Assembly (NCBI GenBank): GCA_964578835.1
Contig: CAZOEL010000021.1
Coordinates: 23,436-87,435, forward strand
Length of the DNA stretch: 64,000 nucleotides
Source of the DNA: CAZOEL01 sp964578835
Lineage (GTDB): Bacteria; Desulfobacterota; Syntrophobacteria; Syntrophobacterales; Syntrophobacteraceae
Reading direction: 5' to 3'
Shown: positions 1 through 8,575 of the stretch, piece by piece
Layout of the letters: every line of letters starts with the position of its first letter
Position numbering within the stretch: position 1 is the stretch's first letter
The notes under the pieces: generated by a model
Told to the model about the DNA's origin: nothing
The model's input: the letters and a program-made list of their open reading frames with translations, nothing else
Databases searched by the model: none
Program-made: the position numbers and the translations under genes

Positions 1-1415
1 TCGCGGTAAAAGGCCTTCATCCAGTCGATTCTCTGCTGCGCCATAGCGTTGTCCGGCTCGACGGAAAGAACTGTTTTATACACGGCATACGCATTCCGGT
101 TGATTGGAGTGGTGTATCTCTTGGCCACGAAATGCTCCTCGGCCTCTTTTAGGAGCTGATCGACGGATCTGTTGCGGTTGCCGATTTCCTTCTGCTGGTA
201 GGATAGCCAGATGCGGCTGATGGACTGTTCGGCCTGCGCTGCGCAGGAACTGTCTTCAGAAACTGAGGCAAGCTCCTGAAGCGCTTTCAGGTGCTCGCCC
301 GAAGCTTCCATCCGTCGCCCGGATTCGAACCGGATCATGTCAAGCCGATTTTTTATTTCTCCGCCTTCCTCCGTGAGGCCGTACCTCTCGATATGAGAAG
401 AAAGGAAGTCTTTCGCTTCTTTGAGCTTTCCGGCGTCGAAGAGCTGCTGCGCATTGAGAAGAACGGTTTTGGTCATCAACGCCTTCGCCTCCTGAGACTG
501 CTTCGGGGGCAGGCGATCGGAAAGAAGGGCTCCGAGCGAGTCATAGGCGGAAGCATAATCGCCGGAATCGATCCTCTGCGATATGAGCTTCATCGACTGT
601 CCGATTTTCCATGGCGTGTAGACTTGTGAGTGGAAAAGATAGCCGCAGAAGCCCAAAAGGAGCGCAGACGCAACACCCCACGCAACCATGGAGCTGACGC
701 TCGATTTGACGACGATCTTTTCTTGAACGGCAGCGGCGTCCCCAGGTCGATCGGAAAGAAATGAAAGGCTGAAAACGCCCACCTTGAGCTGATCTCCTGA
801 GATGAGGACCTTTTCTTCCACCTTCTGCCCGTTGATTATCAAAGGATTGGTTCCGCTCAGGTTTCTAACGACAAAACATCCATCGCGAAAGGCTACCTCA
901 CAGTGCTTTCGAGAAACCGATGCGTCATCCAGGCGGAGATCGGCTTCGGACGCCCTGCCGATGATCAGGACCTCCTGCGTTAGGGGGCAAAGGCGCGTTC
1001 CCCCGTCAACCGAGACGACAACCAGCCTTGGGCCATACTCCTCAGGCGGAGGGCTCGCCATGAATACGGTCTTCTCTGCCTCGGCAATCGTCTGCTCCGC
1101 CTGCTCTTCCCGAACGACAGGCGCATCCTGCTCGGTTCTAAAGATCAGCTGGGTTGTTCCCAAAGTTATGCAGTCATTGTCCTGCAAGGGACGTCGATCT
1201 ACTTCCTCATTGTTCACCAGAACCGGATTGCTTCCGATGTTCTCGATGGCGTAGCGACCCTTTTCGACATAGATCCTGGCCTGCTTGCGGGAGATGTAAG
1301 GGTCTGGAATGCATATGCCGTTTTCTTGGGATCGTCCGATCAGGCATTCATTTTCAGAAAGGGGATAGGAAACGTTCTCGTTCTGTCGATCGACCAGTCT
1401 TGCGCGCAAGGCCAA
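1..1415 (-). CDS. Double-FHA membrane protein, 3' end outside window
   Basis: The minus frame is open from a TTG at 1415-1413, five bases after GGGAGG, to the left edge, so the C-terminus is missing. An ATG slightly upstream is followed directly by a stop, which favours the TTG. The product has two FHA domains (about residues 15-85 and 120-200, with GRS/SRK and GRA/SRKH motifs), which bind phosphothreonine peptides. A membrane segment near residue 240 follows, then a helical, TPR-like region. It lies 54 bases downstream of the FHA-transglycosylase gene and probably shares its transcript. Its partner phosphoproteins are unknown; the pairing suggests a phosphorylation-dependent cell-envelope function (inference). 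Confidence 0.8.
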   Translation of the reverse strand, partial: MALRARLVDRQNENVSYPLSENECLIGRSQENGICIPDPYISRKQARIYVEKGRYAIENIGSNPVLVNNEEVDRRPLQDNDCITLGTTQLIFRTEQDAPVVREEQAEQTIAEAEKTVFMASPPPEEYGPRLVVVSVDGGTRLCPLTQEVLIIGRASEADLRLDDASVSRKHCEVAFRDGCFVVRNLSGTNPLIINGQKVEEKVLISGDQLKVGVFSLSFLSDRPGDAAAVQEKIVVKSSVSSMVAWGVASALLLGFCGYLFHSQVYTPWKIGQSMKLISQRIDSGDYASAYDSLGALLSDRLPPKQSQEAKALMTKTVLLNAQQLFDAGKLKEAKDFLSSHIERYGLTEEGGEIKNRLDMIRFESGRRMEASGEHLKALQELASVSEDSSCAAQAEQSISRIWLSYQQKEIGNRNRSVDQLLKEAEEHFVAKRYTTPINRNAYAVYKTVLSVEPDNAMAQQRIDWMKAFYR

Positions 1416-1469
1416 GGCAACCTCCCGTTACATAGTATATCGCAATAGAAAATAAGCTGAGCTCACCCG

Positions 1470-3008
1470 CTAATCCCTTGATCCATGTCCCAGAGGATTA
1501 TCGAAATCGAAGCCAAAAAGCTGTGGGTTTTCGCCAATAACGGCGGCCGAAACAATATAGAAAACATAATCGTATGTCTCTTTAGGTATTTGCTTTTCGG
1601 ATTTTTGAAGCAGGAGCCAGAAGTTCCTCTCCCTTGGATTTTCAGGCATCCGTCTGATGAGCTCTCTCACGTTTCCCTGGCCCCAATTGTATGAGGCCAT
1701 GACAAGCAATCCGGAAGCCTGAGCTTCCGTCTTGTAAAGATCCCTCAGATATCTCGCGGCCGCGCGAGTAGATGGATCGAACTGGTGGCGATCGTCGCGA
1801 GGATCCGCCATCCTGGTTTCCGCCAGAGGGCCGATCCGCAGTCCATATTGAGCGCCGGTAGATGGAATGAACTGCCACATGCCCTTGGCGATGCCGTATC
1901 TGGTCTGGGGTCCGCACGCGTTGATGTCGAAATTGCTCTCTTGAAGAGCAAGGTAAAAGAACTGAACCGGCAAGTTATACTGCTGCAAGACCTCCGAAAT
2001 GCCTCTGTGATAACGGTTTCTCAAAGCCTGCTCGATGGCGCGCTTCAGCCGGCCGCTGGATTGCCATTTTCCAATGTAGCTTTTGACCTCACGGATAAAC
2101 CCAGGGGGAATGTTGACCTCGCACTCGCCGAAGATTCGAGAGATATGGAAGATTATTCGATCCTCCGGGCTCATTCCCTCGCTATAGATATCGAGCTGTT
2201 CAATAAATTTGTCGTAGCTCTTCTCCATCTCCTTATGCTGGGCTCTGGCCGCCCGTAGCTGCTCCAACGCCTTAGCGTCGCCTGTTTCTTCGACAACCAC
2301 CTCCAGATTGGTGAGCTTCAGTTCAAAAGCCTTCATCGTATAGAAAATATCTTCTGCGAGCTTCTTCACCTTGCGCGTCTGCTCGTATTGATAGAGACCG
2401 TAGCCGCCCGAGATTGCCAACAAGACTACTATGAAGGCAATGATCCAGGAATATTTTCGCTTCTGTTTCTTTTGCAGATCCTGAAAAGCTCGACGAATCA
2501 TGAAAGTGTGCAGGCCAATGTCTCCGTCTTCGGATTTGGAGAAATAGTGCTCTACATAATGATCCATCGTGTGGATATCCGTTCTGGCGGAATCCTGAAC
2601 AGGGGGAATTGCATCCCGGGGCTCGTGCGGCGACAGGTCCCGAGGTTCTTGCCCGCGAAGTTCTTGAACAGCTGGCTTTTCGACAGACAGAGAGAGGAGC
2701 GGGCCGTTTACGCCCAGCTCGATTTGGACGCTTTCAGCGATCTGAGCGCAATCTATTTTATTGCCGGCAATATATAAGCCGTTGGCGCTCTGAAGGTCCC
2801 TAATCCACCAGGAGCCGCTGTCAAAGAATACCTCAGCGTGCGATCGGCTCACAATTCCTTCCAGCAGGCGCACCTGAGAACTTTTGTCGCGGCCAATGCG
2901 GAAGGCTTCCGTAAAATTGAAGTCGGTCCTCTCGGCTTTGCCTCGCTCCACGATGACTCTGAGGGGAGGAATCGACGGTTTGTTATGCCTTATATCGCCG
3001 TTAGCCAT
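1470..3008 (-). CDS. FHA-domain membrane-bound lytic transglycosylase
   Basis: The 512-residue protein has an N-terminal FHA domain (about 30-105, GRDKSSQVRL and SRSHAEV). A linker leads to one membrane segment (about 185-207), a coiled-coil stretch and a C-terminal SLT lytic transglycosylase domain (about 335-490). The catalytic Glu is in ALQESNF, and the GMWQFIPSTGAQYGL and YNWGQGN motifs are present. The expected topology puts FHA in the cytoplasm and the murein-cleaving domain in the periplasm. SLT enzymes cut the MurNAc-GlcNAc bond. The fusion suggests that cytoplasmic Thr phosphorylation controls or places wall cleavage (inference). The next gene downstream is a second FHA membrane protein. 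Confidence 0.87.
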   Translation of the reverse strand: MANGDIRHNKPSIPPLRVIVERGKAERTDFNFTEAFRIGRDKSSQVRLLEGIVSRSHAEVFFDSGSWWIRDLQSANGLYIAGNKIDCAQIAESVQIELGVNGPLLSLSVEKPAVQELRGQEPRDLSPHEPRDAIPPVQDSARTDIHTMDHYVEHYFSKSEDGDIGLHTFMIRRAFQDLQKKQKRKYSWIIAFIVVLLAISGGYGLYQYEQTRKVKKLAEDIFYTMKAFELKLTNLEVVVEETGDAKALEQLRAARAQHKEMEKSYDKFIEQLDIYSEGMSPEDRIIFHISRIFGECEVNIPPGFIREVKSYIGKWQSSGRLKRAIEQALRNRYHRGISEVLQQYNLPVQFFYLALQESNFDINACGPQTRYGIAKGMWQFIPSTGAQYGLRIGPLAETRMADPRDDRHQFDPSTRAAARYLRDLYKTEAQASGLLVMASYNWGQGNVRELIRRMPENPRERNFWLLLQKSEKQIPKETYDYVFYIVSAAVIGENPQLFGFDFDNPLGHGSRD

Positions 3009-3284
3009 ATTTCCTCAAACCCTTGAGAGCATAAAAACCGCCCCTTAACTGCTGCTTCGCCCCAGTTCTAAAGGTTTGTCGCGACTTCCGGGTCACATCA
3101 GAATCAGCCAAAAAATCGCGCGCATTCTAAAAACCTGAGATCATTCTATACAAGAAAACACCGATAATCCATCCCAAGATTCGAGATACAACCTTGGAGC
3201 GCAATCCACTGCACATTCTTCTCAGCTTCCTCTCATTGACAAATCCATAGAGCGCCTTAACATTTATTTAACCGCTTCCCATCG

Positions 3285-3485
3285 AGCTATCCCGTAGAGG
3301 ACCGGAGGACCGGGGCTAATGGAATTGCGGGAGCAAGCGCGAGAGAGACCTTGTTGCAAGGCCTCCTAGCGTGGAAGTTGGGATCCAGCGGAATTCAATA
3401 ACCCGGGAGGTAGGTACATGCCTACCCACAAATCGGGCCTCTCAGGTGAGTGAGCTTGTGCACCCGGGAGGCCCTCTCATTTTCA
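3285..3485 (+). promoter_or_regulatory. Leader-like RNA element A with short ORF and terminator
   Basis: A GGGAGG at 3405-3410 precedes a hairpin, GGTAGG (3409-3414) with CCTACC (3421-3426). A terminator-like hairpin follows, GGGCCTC (3435-3441) with GAGGCCC (3468-3474), then TCTCATTTTC. GGGAGG also works as a Shine-Dalgarno for a short ORF from ATG 3418 to TGA 3453 (MPTHKSGLSGE). GGGAGG can pair with CCTCTC (3438-3443) in competition with the terminator arm. Element B at 3961-4168 has the same layout. I do not recognise a known riboswitch class. The 5' boundary is a guess. It lies upstream of the small membrane protein at 3615. Confidence 0.5.
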
Positions 3486-3614
3486 GCCCTTTTAGAAAAC
3501 AGCTTCATGATGTTGAAGAATAGACTCCATCACCCGCTTGAAAGGCGGAATGGATATTTTCGGTGCTTCCCTTTTCTTTATAATCGCTTGGCCGTCAACT
3601 AAGGGGAGAGTTGT

Positions 3615-3845
3615 ATGAATAGGAGCTATCTTATTGCCGGAATAATACTCTGGGCCATGCTCATCATTTCTACGCTCTATTTCGCACAAGTGCAAATCAA
3701 CATTCCTGAAGCGGTTAGAACAAAGCAAATATTATCCCCACATGCCAGGGACGAATCTCCCAAATCCGGATCAGTTAAAAAAGAAACGCGCCATGAACAT
3801 ATCCTCATTCCGATGCATCCTCGATGCGACGAAGATTGCGCCTGA
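3615..3845 (+). CDS. Small single-pass membrane protein
   Basis: The 76-residue ORF begins with ATG after a good ribosome binding site (AAGGGGAGAG, four bases before). Residues 5-28 form one hydrophobic membrane segment. A polar, charged tail follows with several His and two Cys near the end (RCDEDCA). No family is recognised. It sits between leader-like elements A and B, and A ends about 130 bases upstream, so attenuation control is possible. The frame stays open after the terminal TGA for 32 codons, but no convincing SECIS follows, so the TGA is read as stop. Confidence 0.55.
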   Translation: MNRSYLIAGIILWAMLIISTLYFAQVQINIPEAVRTKQILSPHARDESPKSGSVKKETRHEHILIPMHPRCDEDCA

Positions 3846-3960
3846 ATAGAACGAGATCTTCATCTCCGAACGATAGACAGATTGTTGAGAGTAGTTTTTT
3901 CCATTTTATGGTTGACCCTTCGCCACAACAGAATTACTATTTAATTGCCGTGGCAAACTT

Positions 3961-4168
3961 AGGATCCCCCTCGCGGTCCCCAAGAAAGGGGCTTCCGTTC
4001 GTTATGGGGTGAAGCGCTGAGGATTCCTGCTTGTTGGAGTCCGCGGCGAACATCCGGTGGCGCGGCGATCCAAGAATACCTAATTAGGGAGGTAGCATGA
4101 CCGCTACCAATTGTTAGGGCCTCCCGAGCGTTGCGAGTATATGCGCTTGGGAGGCCTGTCTTTTTGTA
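3961..4168 (+). promoter_or_regulatory. Leader-like RNA element B with short ORF and terminator
   Basis: The layout matches element A. GGGAGG at 4087-4092 serves as Shine-Dalgarno for ATG 4097, giving MTATNC and stop TAG at 4115-4117. The hairpin GGTAGC (4091-4096)/GCTACC (4103-4108) covers this start. A strong intrinsic terminator follows, GGCCTCCC (4118-4125) with GGGAGGCC (4149-4156), an inner AGCG/GCGCT extension and a TCTTTTT tail. GGGAGG 4087-4092 can alternatively pair with CCTCCC 4120-4125, a terminator/antiterminator switch. The next gene downstream is the rubrerythrin-like protein at 4329. The ligand or signal is unknown and the 5' boundary is approximate. Confidence 0.55.
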
Positions 4169-4276
4169 TCCTCGTAGCCCTCGCCCAAATATACGAAAAG
4201 AGCCTTACCGGATAAGCTTCCGATCCATTGAACAATCTGCTATTTTTGTTCTTGACTCTTAATAAGATGAGTATAG

Positions 4277-4297
4277 CAACCCTTATGCGCGCCAACA
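4277..4297. repeat. Isolated copy of the 16145-16236 element's terminal repeat
   Basis: These 21 bases (CAACCC...GCCAACA) are identical to 16216-16236, the right terminal repeat of the small element at 16145-16236. No matching inverted partner is visible within about 100 bases on either side, so this is a solo end or a degraded copy. It lies between the element B terminator and the rubrerythrin-like gene. Confidence 0.7.
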
Positions 4298-4328
4298 AAC
4301 ATTTCCTTACTGGAAAGGACGATGAAGC

Positions 4329-4802
4329 ATGTTCTCAGCCAAAGAGATATTTGATATCGCTATTAAGCTTGAAGATAATGGAGAACGATTTTATCGCAAA
4401 GCTCTCGACCTCGTTTCCGACCAGGGACTGCAGGATGCGCTCCGTTGGCTGGCGGATCAGGAGGTGGACCATCGCAATCGCTTCCTCAAGATGAAAAATT
4501 CATTGAAGCCCGAAGCGGATGACCTTTGGGCGGAAAGGATGAATGCCGCCATTCTGGAGGGCGCCGTCTCGCACCATGCTCTGTCTCTAGATGAAGTCGA
4601 TATGAAAACCATAGGGGATGAAAGTGAGCTGATGCAGGCCGCCATAGAATTTGAGTTGGATGGGGTGGCGTTCTACGAGATCATCCGGTCATTCGTCACC
4701 GACCCGGAGACGATAAAACATATCGATGAAATTATCGAAGAAGAACGCCGGCATGTGCTTTTTATCAGGGAACGTCAAAAAATCATGGAGCTCCAGAGTT
4801 GA
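4329..4802 (+). CDS. Rubrerythrin/ferritin-like diiron protein
   Basis: The 157-residue four-helix protein has duplicated diiron ligand motifs: EDNGERFY and DQEVDH in the first half, EFELDGVAFYE and EEERRH in the second. These fit the ferritin-like superfamily (rubrerythrin or YciF type). There is no C-terminal rubredoxin zinc ribbon, so it is not a classical rubrerythrin. Likely roles are peroxide reduction or iron handling in the cytoplasm of an anaerobe. An AAAGGA ribosome binding site precedes the ATG. A leader-like RNA with terminator (3961-4168) lies upstream and a hairpin terminator (4872-4903) downstream, so it is probably monocistronic. Confidence 0.85.
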   Translation: MFSAKEIFDIAIKLEDNGERFYRKALDLVSDQGLQDALRWLADQEVDHRNRFLKMKNSLKPEADDLWAERMNAAILEGAVSHHALSLDEVDMKTIGDESELMQAAIEFELDGVAFYEIIRSFVTDPETIKHIDEIIEEERRHVLFIRERQKIMELQS

Positions 4803-4871
4803 ATCCCGGCGTCGCCCTTATGCGTGACGCCAGACGCGCCGGCGGTATAGAGCCCTGATCGTGCGTTGTAC

Positions 4872-4903
4872 GGGGTGAGCAAGATTCTGATCTTGCTCAC
4901 CCC
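4872..4903. terminator. Perfect 14-bp hairpin between convergent genes
   Basis: GGGGTGAGCAAGAT (4872-4885) pairs perfectly with 4890-4903 across a TCTG loop. It separates the plus-strand rubrerythrin-like gene from the minus-strand dehydrogenase gene, as expected for a shared terminator. The flanking T tracts are weak on both strands. Confidence 0.6.
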
Positions 4904-4976
4904 AAAACGTTGCTTTTCCAAATGCGGACAGGAATGCGAAGCATCGGGCAAGAGAAACTGCATCGGCCCCATCGCC

Positions 4977-5771
4977 CTATCCTTTTGAACCGAGACGAAG
5001 CCCTCCATGAATGAAGAAGACCTCGCCCGCTAGAGCTTCATTCCGATATAGCTCTCCCACCAAGGAGGCAACTTCATCCGGCTCTATCAATCTTCCAATC
5101 GGAACCTGGTCTATAATGCCTTCAACTATTTTCGGATTCATTCCTTTCACCATGGGCGTCCCGACATAACCCGGAGCCACAGCGACGCACCGGATCCTCT
5201 CGGAGAGGCCGCGGCGGAAGAATTCCGCCGTAAGGACCTTCGGCATCACGGACATTGCCGCCTTACTCGATGAATAGTTGATCTGGCCACCGGTTCCCAG
5301 GGAACCGGTGGAAGAAATGAAACAGATGAGTCCCCTGCAGTGGTTGTTGATCATGCGCTCGGCGCATTCTCTGACAGTCAGAAAAACTCCCGTCAAGTTG
5401 ATGTCGATTACGGAGCGAAACTGATCGAGCGACATCTTCTTGACGACCTTCCCGCTCCTTGCGTCCGGAGCAACCATGAGAGCATCTTTTGTGATTCCGG
5501 CAAAGGGAGCGATCAGATTGATTCCGCCATACTTTTCAATGGCGAAATCGGCTAGCTTCGCGCAGTCCTCTTCACTGGTCACATTGCAGACGACCGTGCT
5601 CACGTCCGCATCAAGAGCCTTGATTTCGGCCTCGGCGGAGCTCAGGAGCTTTTCCGATACATCGGCAAGGACAACCTTCCCTCCTTTTTTTGCCCAATAT
5701 GCGCCGAGCGCCAGTCCTATGCCGCCCCCTCCGCCTGTTATAACCGCCACAGAATCATTGATTTCCAGCAT
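4977..5771 (-). CDS. Short-chain dehydrogenase/reductase (SDR)
   Basis: The product is a classical SDR of about 264 residues. It has the TGGGGGIG nucleotide-binding motif, a YSSSKAA active-site motif (Tyr and Lys) with an upstream catalytic Ser (FISSTGS), and the PG segment after it. The start is placed at the ATG preceded by AGGAAGGA; an ATG nine codons upstream (5798) has a weaker site. The gene lies directly downstream of the PHA synthase gene. A 3-oxoacyl or acetoacetyl-CoA reductase role (PhaB/FabG-like), supplying 3-hydroxyacyl units, is a reasonable inference, but the substrate cannot be read from sequence. Confidence 0.85.
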   Translation of the reverse strand: MLEINDSVAVITGGGGGIGLALGAYWAKKGGKVVLADVSEKLLSSAEAEIKALDADVSTVVCNVTSEEDCAKLADFAIEKYGGINLIAPFAGITKDALMVAPDARSGKVVKKMSLDQFRSVIDINLTGVFLTVRECAERMINNHCRGLICFISSTGSLGTGGQINYSSSKAAMSVMPKVLTAEFFRRGLSERIRCVAVAPGYVGTPMVKGMNPKIVEGIIDQVPIGRLIEPDEVASLVGELYRNEALAGEVFFIHGGLRLGSKG

Positions 5772-5804
5772 TGCGCACGATTCCTTCCTGTTCGCCATAA
5801 GGTT

Positions 5805-7478
5805 TCACTGTTCCATGACATAGCTTCCTGGAGCTTTTTCGATAGGCTGGTATTTGGGACCGCCTATGGGAGGAGGTTCTCCCAACGATCCACATTGACC
5901 GGAGAGCCACTCCACCCAATCATCCCACCATGAGCCCTGCTGCTTCCGACAACTGGAAATCCATTCCTCCGCAGGCGTCTCCCTTTTCACGTCACCGGAC
6001 CAATAACTCTTTCTGGATCTGGTGGAGGGCGGATTCACAATGCCTGCTATATGACCTTCTTCGGCAAGAACATATCTCACGGGGCCTTGCACGAGATTGC
6101 ATATCCTGAAAGTTCCCTTCCAGGGGCAGATATGATCCTGCTCCGCTCCTACTGCATATAACGGTTGACTGATGCGCCCCAAATCGATGCTGCGTCCCTG
6201 GAGCGCAATCCCGTTCTTTTTTGCCAGATTGTTCTTCAGGTAAAACTCGCGCAGATAAAAGGAAGCCATGGCTGCCGGAAGCCTTGTGGAATCGCTGTTC
6301 CAATAGAGAAAATCTGACCTGGGAGGCAGTTCTCCCTGGAGGTAGTTGTGAACAAAGTAGCGCCATATGAGATTATCAGGCCGCAGAAGGCGGAAAACCG
6401 CCGCCATATACTTCCCATCCAGATAACCATCTTTGCCCATCAGTCTTTCAGCTTCATCTATGGCGTTTTCGCTGACAAAAGCTCCGAGCTCGCCCGGATC
6501 GGAGTAGTCCACCAGCGTCGCAAACAACGTCCAGTGTTGCACCGGCAAGAGACTCTTTCGGATCGGCGCTTTATTGAGCCAGCCCATCAGAGCGGCCAAA
6601 AGGGCGCCTCCTATGCAAAAGCCGATCGCATGGACATGTCTTGCAGAACAGACTTCCTTTGCAACGTCCACGGCCTTCAAGGCCCCACCGAGCATGTACT
6701 GCTCAAACGTTAAGCTGCGCATTTCAGCGGTAGGGTTCCGCCAACTGATCATGAACACCGTAAAGCCGTGATCCAGCAAGTAGCGAACAATGCTCTTGTC
6801 CTCACTCAGATCCGCTATATAGTATTTATTTATCCAGGGAGGAATAAACACTATTGGAACGGAGAAGGTCCGGTCGGTCCTTGGCGCATATTGAATTATT
6901 TCCATCAAGTCGTTGCGGAACATGACAAATCCCGGTGTAGCCGCCAAATTATCCCCGACTTTGAAGGCATCGGTATCGGCCATCTTGATGAGATTGTCTC
7001 CGCGCTCCATATCTTCCAGCCAGTTTTTAAAACCGTTAAAAAGGCTTTCTCCACGAGAGCGAATGAATTTCTGCACAACGGCGGGATTGGTCCAAAAGCA
7101 GTTGGAGGGAGACAGGCAGCTCAAAAACTGTTTGGCCCAGAATACGGAACGAGCTTTTGCCTCATCTTCAATCCCCTCCACTTCGCTCACATAGTCTTTT
7201 ATCCAAGTGCTGAAAGCCGCATAGACTTTATGAGACAGTTTGGAATAGCCCCTTACCAGGTCCAGGAAAGCAGCTTGCGGATCATCGGGGCTCTTCTTGT
7301 AGAGGGTGCTCTCGTAGAGGAAAGGGATCAACTCTTCAACGCCGACTCGCTGGAGATCCGATCTGAGCTTCTCCAGCATATCGGCATAATCCTTCGAATT
7401 TCGCAACCAGGACTCCTGTACCTTGGAAAGCGAAGAAAATACGCCCAGCGGGTCAAAGAGCTTCTCGATGGAATCCAT
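5805..7478 (-). CDS. phaC: Polyhydroxyalkanoate synthase (PhaC, class I-like)
   Basis: The 557-residue protein has the alpha/beta-hydrolase core of PHA synthases. The lipase-like box is GFCIGG (nucleophile Cys near residue 287), the Asp lies in the GAEQDHI region and the His in EEGHIAGI. PhaC polymerises 3-hydroxyacyl-CoA into storage polyester on the granule surface. The length fits class I and II enzymes; no PhaE or PhaR partner is adjacent. Its start codon overlaps the stop of the upstream acyl carrier protein gene (TGATG at 7480-7476), implying translational coupling. The dehydrogenase gene follows. Confidence 0.92.
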   Translation of the reverse strand: MDSIEKLFDPLGVFSSLSKVQESWLRNSKDYADMLEKLRSDLQRVGVEELIPFLYESTLYKKSPDDPQAAFLDLVRGYSKLSHKVYAAFSTWIKDYVSEVEGIEDEAKARSVFWAKQFLSCLSPSNCFWTNPAVVQKFIRSRGESLFNGFKNWLEDMERGDNLIKMADTDAFKVGDNLAATPGFVMFRNDLMEIIQYAPRTDRTFSVPIVFIPPWINKYYIADLSEDKSIVRYLLDHGFTVFMISWRNPTAEMRSLTFEQYMLGGALKAVDVAKEVCSARHVHAIGFCIGGALLAALMGWLNKAPIRKSLLPVQHWTLFATLVDYSDPGELGAFVSENAIDEAERLMGKDGYLDGKYMAAVFRLLRPDNLIWRYFVHNYLQGELPPRSDFLYWNSDSTRLPAAMASFYLREFYLKNNLAKKNGIALQGRSIDLGRISQPLYAVGAEQDHICPWKGTFRICNLVQGPVRYVLAEEGHIAGIVNPPSTRSRKSYWSGDVKRETPAEEWISSCRKQQGSWWDDWVEWLSGQCGSLGEPPPIGGPKYQPIEKAPGSYVMEQ

Positions 7479-7714
7479 CAGTTTGACTTTCTTATGAAAG
7501 CGACAAGCTCACCAACCGTTCCAGCGCCTTCCAGAAGATCATCGGGTATGTTCATACCGAAAGTCTCTTCCAAGTATACCTTGAAGTTGACCGATGACAT
7601 GGAATCCCAATCAGGGATATGATTTAGCAATGTAGCCGGAATAACTTCCAATCCCATAGCAGATGGAAAAATTTCCTGAATGCCTTCCCTGATTTTAAAA
7701 AGAATCTGCTGCAT
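7478..7714 (-). CDS. Acyl carrier protein
   Basis: The 78-residue ACP starts at an ATG with an AAAGGAGC ribosome binding site; a longer frame upstream (to 7861) has no support. The phosphopantetheine attachment Ser is in the WDSMSSVNF motif, followed by an acidic helix II typical of carrier proteins. Its stop overlaps the phaC start, so the two are translated together. PHA synthases normally use CoA thioesters, so a dedicated ACP in this position is notable. It may feed (R)-3-hydroxyacyl units or serve another acyl chain pathway. It is probably first in the ACP-phaC-SDR operon. Confidence 0.85.
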   Translation of the reverse strand: MQQILFKIREGIQEIFPSAMGLEVIPATLLNHIPDWDSMSSVNFKVYLEETFGMNIPDDLLEGAGTVGELVAFIRKSN

Positions 7715-8575
7715 AGATGCTCCTTTTCTTACTTTGCTGCGATTTCTTCTAATCCTTACAACTTCCCCGCGGCGCACCAGCTTCCGAGAAATCAGAGAGC
7801 GGCGCCCTTGGGGCGCTCCAACGCCTAAAGCAGTCCTTAAAGCCGCATCTCTTATGGACAAATACGGCCTGACTAGATTGTCTCATGCGCAACAATGCAC
7901 GGCGAAGACGAAGAAGAGGGCTTTGAACCAGAATCAGATGAAGAGAAGCGTACGGATGGAGTGCTGTATCGAATGGAGATAGTCCAGCGCTTCATTCTTC
8001 TAGAGACTCGACCGTAAGGGCCTGCGCGGACCTTCTTACTTGGAGACTTCCTGAACCGAGATATCCGGGTGGAGACGCAAAACTCAGAAATAACCGAGAG
8101 CGCAACAGGCTGTACAAGCTAGACGGATGAACGAAGAAAACCGCATGGGTTATTCCGCGCAGCAGCTATGCTTTAGTGGGAGTTATTTTAATTACGCCCC
8201 GGACCTGATCAATGGGGATAACCAAGTATTTTGCAGTTCGCCGTCATGTAGGCAAAGCCGCGCATACTGCTATATCCAATGTAAAATACAATGTTTGCCC
8301 CATTTATTTCTTTCATCGCCTTATGTATCGTGACAATACTGTCTTTTTCTTTTGAAGACAGAACGACAAGGCTCTTGCGGAGCGCGCAAGAGCAGGCTTT
8401 GAATCTCGCGCTGAAGCAAGAATCCTGCATCCCCGTTCTTCTTTTTGAGCTAGGAGCTTGAGCTCTTTTCGGCTATCATTCTCGCCTCCCGCTCTGCTGA
8501 TTTACTCACACATCTCGACACCAGTTCGGCCGAAGGCGACAACAAGGTACTTTTATCCGATCATAAGAGGCGACC
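7715..8575. other. Intergenic region, one possible small ORF
   Basis: This stretch lies between the divergent ACP and cysteine-rich genes and must hold their promoters, but I see no convincing boxes. A minus ORF at 8209-8430 (73 residues, containing GANIVFYIGY) has plausible codon use and a loose GAAGAACGGGG upstream of its ATG. I do not recognise it, and it could be a gene fragment. Confidence 0.4.

Noticed and set aside
306..325. T-arm-like sequence (GGTTCGAATCC on the minus strand) suggesting a tRNA
   Set aside because: It lies in the middle of the well-supported FHA reading frame and no acceptor, D or anticodon arm can be built around it.
3843..3942. Reading through the terminal TGA of the small membrane protein as Sec
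   Set aside because: The following hairpin (GAGAT-CTTC-ATCTC) is too close and its loop has no G; the extension looks like chance.
6768..7622. 284-codon plus-strand ORF opposite phaC
   Set aside because: It is a mirror frame of the synthase; residues and start signals do not support a gene.
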